Shown here: positions 24,035 to 33,602 of the stretch, one piece after another
Layout of the letters: each line of letters starts with the position of its first letter
Numbering within the stretch: position 1 is the first letter of the stretch
Origin: Enoplolaimus lenunculus
Taxonomy: Eukaryota > Nematoda > Enoplea > Enoplida > Thoracostomopsidae
Assembly (NCBI GenBank): GCA_030248215.1
Contig: JASANG010002964.1
Coordinates: 1 to 64,000, forward strand
Length of the DNA stretch: 64,000 bases
Direction: 5' to 3'
The notes under the pieces: model-generated
What the model saw: only the letters and a program-made list of their open reading frames with translations
The model's database searches: none
What the model was told of the DNA's origin: nothing
Position numbers and translations under genes: made by a program

Positions 24035-24913
24035 TTAAGAAACCGTATAGATATTCAAGTTTTCTTTAAAATGCATATATATGCTAGTTTAGCAAAATTT
24101 ACATACTGCACTTCCTGACATTTAAAAGTGGGCTATAAACTGGCTTTAAAAATTTATTCTGAAAAATATAGCGTAATGTATGTCGGCAACGACAACCCGA
24201 TTCACTTAGTATATAGACAAAGTTTGTATACCACATATTGACAACTGTAAAGACTTATAGGGGTAGTTATTAATTGTTCACTCAAAACGAAATAACATTG
24301 CATTGCAAGTTATTCCAAAGCGTACTGGGTTGCAAATAGGGTCTTTAGATGCTTTCTAACGTGTCAGGCTAATAATTTTATTCGTGCATATTGTGCTTAT
24401 GTTCGCCCAATCCATCGCGTTCAGCGATACTTTACCGAAATATTATTCTACAGGCTAGGTTTCCAACCAACCCGATATGTTGAAAAGCTCAGATTTCTAA
24501 ATCTACAGTCACTTGTACGTCGGCGATTGCTTTCCAATCTAATAATGACAAACTGTCACGTATTCAAAAATCTACTCCAAAAATTAAACCTTGATCAGTT
24601 TTTAGCATTCCATAGAAATTTAGATTAGATGTAAGAGGTCCTGTTCCATTTCTAATCATTTTTATTAACCTCATCTGTAAAACAGCAATAAGCAACTCAT
24701 AACATGTTCTAGCGCTACGTTATATATGTATATATTACGTAACATTAGTATTAATATTATGTAACATTGACATGGACATATGTATGTATTTGGTTAATAA
24801 ATTGAATTGAATGCAATTGAATTGAATTGAAGTTTAAATAGTAGAACAACCTGCAACAGTGACAATTTGGCGCATGTGTTCTCCGATTTTAAATTTCTAG
24901 GCTGCATTGCTAA

Positions 24914-25169
24914 GGGTTGCGCTATACTTTCGTTGACGTTCGGCGCCATCCGTCACCTGTACGGTACCGTCTGGGGCCGTTCGTCACCCGTACGGCGCCG
25001 TCCGTCACCGTGCGGCGACGTCCAACACCGTGCGGTATCGTACGCAAATAACTTGTGTACGACAACGTGTGGGAGATTTGTGACGGACGGCACCGTTTGG
25101 GTGACGGACGTTGAAGGACGGCGCCGCACGCTTGACGGACCGCGCCGGGCGTCAAGTATAGCGCAACCC
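24914..25169 (+). mobile_element. Family F GC-rich element with TAA target duplication
   Basis: The ends GGGTTGCGCTATACTT and AAGTATAGCGCAACCC are perfect inverted repeats, flanked by TAA on both sides. The interior repeats CCGTCCGTCACC-like and ACGGCGCCG units and is far richer in G and C than the surroundings. The two 77-101 codon frames across it are artefacts of that composition. Confidence 0.75.
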
Positions 25170-25396
25170 TAAATAATATTGAATAATTATTGCCGGTTGT
25201 GTTGTACGATTGTTCTAGTGAAAATCAAGAGTTGTTTATCTGAATATAGCTACTTTAGTTGTTACAAGCGATTTGAACTGTGTATATAAATCTAAAAATC
25301 AAAGCTTTACATGCAGTTTGGCTCACTCAGTATTGACAATTTGAAAAAAAACAGCCTTCTTGAAATTAACCTTTATAACAGAAATATAGCTTTATA

Positions 25397-25746
25397 CTAT
25401 GGTGACCCGAATAAGAGGGGGACTGATATTTATTTGGCCTCTTCAGAGGGTTGATATTCGATAACATTTATATGTAACCCGACATCCGCCGCCCTTCGTT
25501 TTATATCAGGTAATGCAACTATTCGTTGAATTAAACGTTTGTTTTGTAGCAAAAGCCAGAACGATACTGCAATGTTGTACTTATGAATGTACTTTGAAAA
25601 CTTAAGTGTGTTTTAAAGTTTTGACATTTATAGACTCTAATTAGGGTGAAGGAACTCTATCTGGTTACGGACTCTTATTAGGGATACAGACTCCTATTGA
25701 AGCGGTCCCCCTTTTATTACCCCCTCTTATATTCGCGTCTCTACAC
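25397..25746 (+). mobile_element. Family A element, near-complete copy
   Basis: Starts GGTGACCCGAATAAGAGGGGG and ends in CCCTCTTATATTCGCGTCTCTACA, with the interior GGACTCTTATTAGGGATACAG shared with other copies. Confidence 0.65.
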
Positions 25747-26285
25747 TTCACCATTATTTGCATATATAATATATCGGTTCAAGATTTTTTCATTTTATTT
25801 TTCTCTCGAAAAATAAGTCAGTTTTTTGACTCATTTCAGTAACTTTAATTTGTATATTGAATTCAAGCTCAGTGTTCGATTCAAGCTGGCCACGTAGTTT
25901 TTCGCTAAAATGGACATATATCAAAATTTTCAGCATATTTCAGCTCCTCATCACTTTATTTACTTGTTCCACATCCCAATATGCGTTTTTAAAAAATTAG
26001 GGGCGTACCGTTCGAGAAAAACGGCAGGGGGCGGCCTTAAACTAATAGAATCAGTAAGTGCGTCATAATCTTTATTAGATACTAAAATTAAGTATGGTTT
26101 CTCAGTCACTTGGTTCACGAGTATTTGTACGCTTTGTCAGCGGCAAACTATTTAGTGCACGACACTGTCCAATGAATGAGATAAAGGACTGATTTTCTGG
26201 CCTATGTATTGAGATAGTTGCAAAGATTGTGTTCAGATTCACACTCGATCTGTTATGACGACTTCGCCCGCCAAGTTTCCAAATA

Positions 26286-26502
26286 CACTGTAAATTTCAG
26301 TGAGTTGATTTTAACTCAAAATGAGTTGAATCACTCAGTCTGAGTTAGGACTATCAGAACTCAAAATTTTGAGTTGATTCAGCTCATTCTGAGTTAATTA
26401 AGCAACTCACCCAGAGTCAACTCAACTGAGAGTGAGAATCAACTCAACTCAGAGTGAGTTAATGTTTACTGTGATTAATCAACTCATTGGAATTTACAGT
26501 GT
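26286..26502 (+). mobile_element. Family D element, complete copy
   Basis: The ends CACTGTAAATTTCAGTGAG and CCAATGAGTTGAtt (read inverted from TCAACTCATTGGAATTTACAGTG) pair with few mismatches. The interior repeats CAACTCA/TGAGTTG in both directions. Relatives at 17405-17524 and 31133-31358. Confidence 0.7.
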
Positions 26503-27762
26503 AGGTAAACAACAAGGTACGCCTGGATATCCGCCTCCGGCAAAAAACCGAATTATTCCGGCATGGTATTTGGCGTTTTCGTTTCCTTCTCTTTTGCTGA
26601 CGCCGAATAAAATTATACAAGTAACTGAACAAAGGTATGCATCTCTCACCTTTGCTGCACGGTATGAAATGTACCGTCGAGCGTTTTGTTTTGCTTCGGA
26701 GGTCAATTTTACATTTTAATCCACCAAAAAAGCACCTTTATATCTTCAAAAAACAGGAACTTTCGTTGAAGTTGAAAATGAATACCAACTACAGGCGGCT
26801 CGATAGCAACGTTTGTTTTTGTGCAATTTTAGTTTCCTAATCATTTTGGGTCTAAGTTTGGCTGCTAAAGACATTATTGTATGTTACTGCTGATAACGTG
26901 TGCGTTTTCATTTCTTTGTGCGCAATACGTGTACTATAAACATAAAGTACGGGTGATGATTTTATGTGACGTGACTTTGTTTCGTTGTTTCCCAGTCCAC
27001 GTATAGCGAAAATTTTATGCCATAAACTCCTAAAAGATTCCCTTGTTTAAGAGACACCCGACATCACTGATCATTTCACGCTCTAATTTTGATTTTAAAC
27101 ATGTTATATACGCAAGGTCGTATGATTAATAATTCTAGTAAACACATTAGGAAGGCTATACTGCTTTTGCCAACCCGTTCCCCGACAGAAATTTTTTGGA
27201 TCCGCCGCTGCTCACTGCTGTGAGCGATTTAGAAAAATTTCTAGTCGTACAATAGTGTATTACGTTTTTGTTCGAAAATAATCGCAATACGCAACAGATG
27301 CTATAGCCGTTTCAGAATACGATCTTAAAGTTAGGAACGCGTGAACAGTTTTTTTCGTAGGGTCTTCAAACAGAAGGTCAGCTGGAGTCGGTGTAGAAAG
27401 ATCGTGAGTGAGAAGCCAGGGCAGCTTTTGCATTTAATGTTTTAAATGCCGACACGAAACTTTAGTTTTGATGAGTTCTTAGGGGTATCCGTGATTTTTT
27501 TCCAGGGGTGTGGACTACTGGCACCCCAGAAACCAGTGTTCCGCTGGCCGTAGCCAGGGTTAAGCTCAACCCTTCTGAAAACTTTTGCCCCCCCCCCCCC
27601 TTGAAAATTCGGAACATTGGCTGTAAGTTAAGAAAAACTTATGTATGCCACTCCTGAAATCGGCCTTCCCCTTAGCAATCTGAGCTAGATATGTGCCTGG
27701 CGTTCTGCTGTGTTTGCTTAAAAAACTAACAACAAATCGCTTTGCAACTTCTTCATACTGTT

Positions 27763-27808
27763 TCGTTTTCAGGTCACATGTGCTGCTTTTATGAAGTCAG
27801 ACTCCTAA
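27763..27808 (+). promoter_or_regulatory. Acceptor and 36-base leader of copy B
   Basis: TTTCGTTTTCAG ends at 27772, followed by a leader that ends in TAA directly before the ATG. Either a 5' UTR intron acceptor or a spliced-leader site. Confidence 0.5.
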
Positions 27809-30800
27809 ATGAGCCATTATATATGTTCAATATGCGACGAACCATTACTTCAACTAAACAGACGCTCAGATTGCAGTCAAGAACTTGCAGGCGGTGAATT
27901 GAGCAACAACGCAGCAGTCAGCGCTCTTGCATGCGGTCATTGCTTTCACAATGGTTGTATTTCGCTTTGGTTTAATCAAGGTGGTCAACGAAATTGTCCC
28001 ATCGATAGAGCAGGGATCGATCCCAGTCGGACACCTGAGCAATGTTTTATGATTGAAGAATTACGGTTTTCGCAAGCAGATGATCATGAAATAAGCGCAG
28101 ATGAAGATTTAATTGATGCAGTAGGTGTTTGCAGGGCCGCAGCAGCCACCTCCAATACCCCTGATTTGAGACCATCTCAAAGAGAGACTTCCATCTTAAC
28201 AAAATTTTAAACAAAAAAATTTTAAAAATATTTTGGTCATCCCACACCAGAATTTTGGAGGGGTCAGCCTGGCCTGCTCCAGCACTGTGTGTTTAAATAA
28301 CTATTCCCACTTTCTTGATGTATAGCTTGCATTTCTCGTGAATCATAAGTTTTCCGTATTGCAAAACATTAAGGGGAAAATGAGAAGTTATTCGAACCCG
28401 AAATATGGAATAGAAATTCAGGTACACTAAAGTTGAAAGCCTGAAGTTATATACTTTGAAGAAAGATTGTCACATGAAATGAAAATTTTGTGCGAGTATT
28501 ACTTGACATATAAGTTGTAAATGGTTATAATCGTATAAAATTAAAGCGTAAAACGTTCCGGCAATGTATAAAACAGTACCTAACAGTGGTATAAACATAT
28601 TCCTACACGAAACTGTACGCTTTTCTAGGTTCTGGTGTCCGTTGACTTGTAATTGAATCACGTACCTTTTGACAGCTGTAGCAAAATTTCGTGTCATCAT
28701 TATAGCGTTATACTATAAAGTTTTCTAAAAATTGGACCCTGTAAATACTATACCTTTACCCGTAAGCTAACGCTGCTTTCCACCTTTATCCGAGCACAGT
28801 TTTTCTTGCAGTGTTCTTCTGTTAAGTTTTACTGACAATAATTTCGACCCTCATCTCACAACATATTAGACAATTGTAAATATCTCTATGTAACCAACAC
28901 TATTTAATTTCTTGCCCATCTATAAACAGAACAGTTTCTTATTAATATAATTGTTTCATATTTTGTTTGTTATCGATGTGAAAATAGTGGATTCTTATTG
29001 CTATCGCTGAGGTAACTGCGAAATTATGAAACACAATTTTTGATATTTTTTTTCACAAGTTTTTTAACTTTATTTTTCAGATGATACAAGAACGCGAACA
29101 GCTTTCTGACACGCTCCGCATGCAAAACGAAGAGATAACTACCGTATGAACATTTACAATATTTGTCTGCAATCCAGTGTGTCACCCCCACTCCCCTATG
29201 ACGTGTTCACCCTCTAGTTCTACAAAAGGTGTGAAAGAGCAAAAATGGTCAAACCCAACCCCCTCTGCATCGACTAAAAAAGAGAGATGACATTTTAAAA
29301 TCGGTATCCAAATGTTATGACGGCGGTCATGCGACCACACCCCACCAACCTTTGCATGCGCTGTAAAAGTTGGTCACCGAAAATTTTCAGACGGGTGGAG
29401 CACGACCAACCCTCGCCGGACACCAACAATTTTCAGACGGGAGCGCACGAACACCCCTCACTTACCTGTCCATCCGTTACAAAAGTTGGACACCGAAAAA
29501 TTTCCAGACACGGGGTGCATGAGCAACCTCGCCCCCTCTGTAACCGCTTTAAAAGTTGTGAAACGAAAAAATTACGTCTCGCTTCTTTGGAGTCCATGGT
29601 CAACAGTAAACAGTTATATGCAGTTGTTTGATGCGGTTATGATGATATAGCGGTTTACAAGAGTTTTTCAGGGAAACATGTATATGGAATTGACAGAAAT
29701 TTTAAAACCCGTTTCTTTAAATGTTATTAAACACTAAGTTTTATTTTTGTTCTATTCCCGGTATTTCGTTATAAGTTTAATCGATTTTCAGTTTGTCTCA
29801 ACTTGAAATAAAACACAAATAGCGCATTGAGGAAATGGGTGTGTATAATTTTCACGTAGTCTGAAATGCAATTTACGTCATTTCAACGTAGTCTGAAATG
29901 GATAAAGACGTGGTGTAGTCAAAAATGAAATTACACTCATTGTAACGTAATCTGCAATAGAATATATTTTTCTAACCGTAAATCGTCATAGTTGTTTAAT
30001 TGCCCCATTAATTATTGCAGTTTTAAAATTGCAATGAAAAATTTTCGATTTTATAAAATCGTGTAAAATTTTATAAAAAATATTACGTAGTCTGGAATTG
30101 AATTTAATTGTAATACAATATAAAGTCAGTTTGCGAAGTTGTATGCTACTGCAATGCATTCCTGTCTGCGCATAGAAATAGGATTCAATTACCCGAATTG
30201 AAAATTGTTCAAGATCTTATTGTCAAACTGAATTCCGTTTTATACCATCGTGTCACTCTTTATTATAAACCCTACAAAAGCAGCTTCATTAACAGACTGG
30301 GCCAATTTATAAAACAGAACTGGAACAGTAGTATAAGCATATTCCTAAGCCTAAGCCTAAGCCTCCGCCTACTAGCCTATGCAAAAAATAGTCTAATGTT
30401 TAAGCATGTTCTGTTGCAGTCCCGTGGGAAACGGTACTTCCCTGATGGGTACATGGACCGCAAACTGTTGAACTCTTGTACACTTTATCCACATTTGTCC
30501 GTGCACTGATTTTTAGCTACGCGACAAACTGTTGGTATACGAATCGGAGCTGCTAAAATGGAAGAAAATCGCAATTGCATCTCGAAAACAAACCGAACAT
30601 TATAAATCGACAATTCAAGCGCAAATGTTGCCACTACTGAGAGAACCGTCAACCTCAGCACCGCCGTCACCCCTGCCATTGATCAATTTAGATGCAGAAG
30701 TAGAAAGCAACGACTCCACGCTGAAAACCGGTGAAAACGGAAAGAAATCGATAAATGAATTGAACGAAATGGAAAATTTAAAATCTGAAAAAGCTGATAT

Positions 30801-31056
30801 TAATGCAGTTGACGTGGATGATTCAAATCTTAAGCCAGAACTTGAATTCAGGATGTCTGATAGTAAGTGGACGATTTCAGTAGATTTAGTGAAATTTGGC
30901 TGAATGTTTTAAAGCCCTTTGACTAATTTCAAAGTTAAAAACTTAAAAAAATTACGCCTCACATAGGATATAACTACAGTTTTGCTATGATTCGACTTTA
31001 ATCGTTTTATATAGTTTTACAATGAAATTATTTAACATTAACAAATTGCAGCAAAA

Positions 31057-31111
<55 letters not shown>

Positions 31112-33386
31112 ATTTTCGTTAATTTCTGTCTTCACTGTAAGTACCAATGAGTTGATTAATCAATTCAGCTAGAGAATTAGTTACTTCTGGATTAATATCA
31201 TTAAAAATGATTAACTCTCTATGAGTTGGGTTGATTCCAAATCAGTTGAACTTAAAATTAGTTGAATGAACTCAGAATTCTGAGTTCTGTCAGTCCTAAC
31301 CCAGACTGTGCGGTTCAACTTATTCTGAGTTAAAATCAACTCACTGAAATTTGCAGTGTTGCAATGTATCCAAATTATGTCGAAATGCTTAACGGAATCG
31401 AATTACAAGAAATAGCTAATAGCTGGCTAACATCTCAGTTTATACGTGATTTATTCACAAAGTACTGCAAATCCCGCAATAATATATACTAATATTCTAA
31501 ATTATTTCTCAATTTTATTTGCTCGCAAAGCATCAGCGGCACTTTCAGTAACATTTAGAAACATCTTAAAACGTAATACGCCACCGTTTTTTGTGGCGCT
31601 CTACTTTGTTCCAATAATTTGTTTAGATAAAATTACAACTAAAAAATTAGCTTGAACAATGCCAAAACTATGTGGATTTTGTTAGATTTATTAAAATACG
31701 GCTGTAACATTTTTTAACCCATCGGTATTTTCAGTTACAGTGCAGAGGTCGAATGATAGACACCAGTCGTATGATGGAAATAATGGTAGCGTCCACACGA
31801 ACAGCCCAAGTACCGTGCTTTGGAAAAGCGAAAACAAACAAACAACATCAGAAGTAGACATTCAAGTCACTACCGGAACCATTTCATCCGTTGCTTCGAC
31901 TGGTGTAGAGGCGGCTACGGCTCTAGCACCAATAGACTTGTTTTCAGATGTAAATTTTATTGATTGGGTTAACGAAACCAGCGCGGACGCTGAAACTGAC
32001 AAAGAAACCTACTACAAAACGTTTATTGATCAATTTGGACCTGTTTTACGAACAGTCCACTTGGCAAAACGACTTCCAACACCGCCTGGTTCGTTTCTAC
32101 CTCAAATTCACTATAAATCATACTTTGCTCATTTTCCTGAATGGGCTCTTAACTACGCGTTGCCACACTTTCGAGACTCGCTCGAACAGTTAACCATTGG
32201 TCCAGTTAATTTTAATCCAGCCCTTCTTGGATGGAACTTGAAACGATTGCAAAGTTTTACGCTAGCAGCAACTTTACCACTGAACGCGATCAACTATTTT
32301 TCAGAGCTCAAGGAGTTAAGTATCAATCGATTTTCGCTTAAACCTGGCAGCGTTGTAAAACAGTCAATTTTGAACAAACTTTCATCTCTGAGTCGGCTGG
32401 AAATTTACGATGGCGCTGTTGATGATGTATTTTTGGCGAAATATGTTTCAAAACTGCCCCCAGACGCTTTGTTTCACTGTTTGAAACGATACAAATTTAT
32501 TGGATGTCATACAAACGATCGACGACTGGAACAATTATGCAGCAAATGTCCTCGTTTATGCTACCTTGAGCTTGAATTTCCGTCTCGTTACGCGTCAGTG
32601 CCGTCACTACAGCCGTTGAAAACGTTAAGTTCTACGTTGACCAGCCTAATATTAAATCGCGTCTCCGTATCAAGCCATGATTCTGAGCAAACGTCAGCGA
32701 TTTTGGAAAGCCTGATCAATCTCAAAACGTTCGCCCTAAGATACTGCAGCAATTTAGTCGCAAACTATAATTTCTTGCATAGTTATCGTCAATTAGAATA
32801 CTTAGCTATACTACCATGCGCAAGTGATTCTGCAGTTTTGACAGCTAACGAGCTTACTAAGTTACCCGCAACTGCACCATTAAAAGTGCTTAAAGTTTTT
32901 GGCAGCTTTTGCGAAGAACGAAATCGCGAATACGATGCAGATAGCAGTCTTGATGCTGAACAACTAATTAATGTGATAATTTTTGAGCAACGATATCGTC
33001 TTAGTACGTTGTGGTTATGTCAGTGTGCTAATCTGACGACAGCAATATTTGAAAAGCTACTAACTAATCAAGTTTTCGCGCAGCTTTGTCATATCAATGT
33101 CCGTAATAATTCAAAATGTCTAAGCTCAAGCGCAACTTGGGATCTACTCCTAACACATGGCCGTCAATTGAGTTGGATTGATTTGTCAGGAGTTTGGCCT
33201 GACGACTCAGAGTCATCGGGAAACCACCAGCTAAAATACAAAATTGACCAATTTTTAGAGCGTCGAAGACATTTGATTGCAATTGGCTGTGAAAATATTT
33301 CAACAATTACGATCGTAATCGACAAAGAAATTTCGAAAACTATTGATGCAACCGTTGCGAAAGCTGCTAAAGTGCAATTTGAATGA
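27773..33386 (+). CDS. RING - coiled coil - leucine-rich-repeat gene (copy B), about 790 residues
   Basis: Predicted E3 ubiquitin ligase with a repeat domain that could bind a substrate. Coding exons: 27809-28120 (104 codons), 29081-29143 (21), 30517-30862 (115 plus one base) and 31735-33386. Phases 0, 0 and 1 all join correctly and every junction is GT-AG. Domains: RING-H2 with CPID ending, residues 6-66; coiled coil about 105-165; Ser/Pro-rich and acidic linker to about 330; LRR-like region about 385-740; basic tail. The ATG at 27809 is fixed by a TAA immediately upstream, and an acceptor 36 bases before it marks a 5' leader. A poly(A) signal AATAAA lies at 33416-33421. The RING and coiled coil resemble TRAIP-type ligases, but those lack LRRs as far as I know. 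Exon 4 encodes no methionine, which supports one fused gene. Not seen: an F-box. Confidence 0.75.
27809..28120 (+). CDS. Copy B exon 1: RING-H2 finger
   Basis: Ligands would be C6, C9, C42, H44, H47, C50 and C63, with D66 in place of the usual eighth cysteine. W54 sits where RING ligases often have an E2-contact tryptophan (ISLWF). Donor GCA|GTAGGT, phase 0. The tail (QADDHEISADEDL) is acidic. Confidence 0.75.
28132..28287 (+). mobile_element. Family G element in intron 1 of copy B
   Basis: Starts CAGGGCCGCAGCAGCCACC and ends GGCCTGCTCCAGCACTG. It begins 11 bases after the exon 1 donor, which makes the open frame run on past the splice site. Confidence 0.6.
29081..29143 (+). CDS. Copy B exon 2: coiled-coil segment
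   Basis: Acceptor TTTATTTTTCAG, 63 bases encoding MIQEREQLSDTLRMQNEEIT plus one residue, donor ACC|GTATGA. The leucine and methionine spacing fits a short heptad helix. Confidence 0.65.
29330..29570 (+). repeat. Degenerate tandem repeat in intron 2 of copy B
   Basis: Three diverged units carry AAAAGTTGGTCACCGAAAATT / AAAAGTTGGACACCGAAAAA, TTTTCAGACGGG and GAGC(G)CACGA phrases with C-rich spacers. The 104-codon frame across it is a by-product. Confidence 0.45.
30285..30440 (+). mobile_element. Family E element just upstream of exon 3 of copy B
   Basis: GGGCCAATTTATAAAACAG, then GTATAAGCATATTCC followed by three tandem TAAGCC hexamers, AAAAATAGTCTAATG and CTGTTGCAGTCCCGTGGG. It lies within about 80 bases of the exon 3 acceptor. 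Confidence 0.6.
30517..30862 (+). CDS. Copy B exon 3: coiled coil end and acidic linker
   Basis: Acceptor ATTTTTAG, reading LRDKLLVYESELLKWKKIAI, then PSTSAPPSPLPLINLDAEV and an acidic/lysine-rich part (MENLKSEKADINAVDVDD). Donor GATA|GTAAGT leaves one base, completed by TT of exon 4 to give isoleucine. Confidence 0.7.
31058..31109 (+). repeat. (ATT)n microsatellite in intron 3 of copy B
   Basis: About 16 uninterrupted ATT triplets. Confidence 0.9.
31133..31358 (+). mobile_element. Family D element in intron 3 of copy B
   Basis: Ends CACTGTAAGTACCAATGAG and CACTGAAATTTGCAGTG, with CAACTCA/TGAGTTG repeats between. It directly follows the ATT run. Confidence 0.6.
31735..33386 (+). CDS. Copy B exon 4: leucine-rich-repeat-like domain
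   Basis: Acceptor TATTTTCAG at 31734, about 549 codons with no internal methionine, stop TGA at 33384-33386. After a polar segment and an FIDWVNETSAD stretch come repeated patterns such as SLEQLTIGPVNF, LKRLQSFTL, LKELSINRFS, LSRLEIYDG, CPRLCYLELEF, LTSLILNRVSV, LKTFALRYCSN, LEYLAILPC, LSTLWLCQCANL and LSWIDLSG. The CxxL.xL.L spacing is of the cysteine-containing F-box/AMN1 type. There is no transmembrane segment. The largest intact exon in the window. Confidence 0.8.
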
Positions 33387-33415
33387 CTTAATATTTTAAT
33401 TAAATGCTACATGGT

Positions 33416-33421
33416 AATAAA
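33416..33421 (+). terminator. Poly(A) signal of copy B
   Basis: AATAAA 30 bases after the TGA stop. Confidence 0.6.
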
Positions 33422-33448
33422 ATGAAGTAAAAAAATTCGAACCAAGCC

Positions 33449-33602
33449 CGTAGGTAGCTCACCTTGCTAGGGGGCGCTAAAATTTTTTAGGAGGGGCATT
33501 CGAGGGTTTTCGATGAGTTGCAAGCAAAGATGAAAATTTCCTAGGACGGCCAAAATTTTTTCACAGGGGCTGAGCCTACTGACCCCCCTCGGCTACGGGC
33601 CC
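33449..33602 (+). mobile_element. Family I element (GCCCGTAG ends)
   Basis: Starts GCCCGTAGGTAGCTCACC and ends CCCTCGGCTACGGGC, a short inverted repeat, immediately after the RING-LRR gene. Fragments with CCGTAGCC occur near 6168 and 27542. Confidence 0.55.

Larger units (their letters stand above)
22627..27772. other. Intergenic region between the two RING genes
   Basis: Filled largely with elements C (22738), B (23296), F (24914), A (25397) and D (26286). No coding exon was found. It includes a hAT-like end (TTGGATCCGCCGCTG) near 27195 and a run of 14 C near 27587, part of a CCGTAGCCAGG-type element. Confidence 0.45.

Noticed and set aside
24867-25172. 101-codon plus-strand frame and its 77-codon opposite
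   Set aside because: Both lie inside the GC-rich inverted-repeat element and result from its composition and symmetry.
29317-29631. 104-codon plus-strand frame
   Set aside because: Made of a degenerate tandem repeat in an intron of copy B; its repeated phrases explain the open frame.
30320-30370. Chromosome end or telomere fusion
   Set aside because: Only three hexamers, inside a recurring element with fixed flanks and with genes on both sides.
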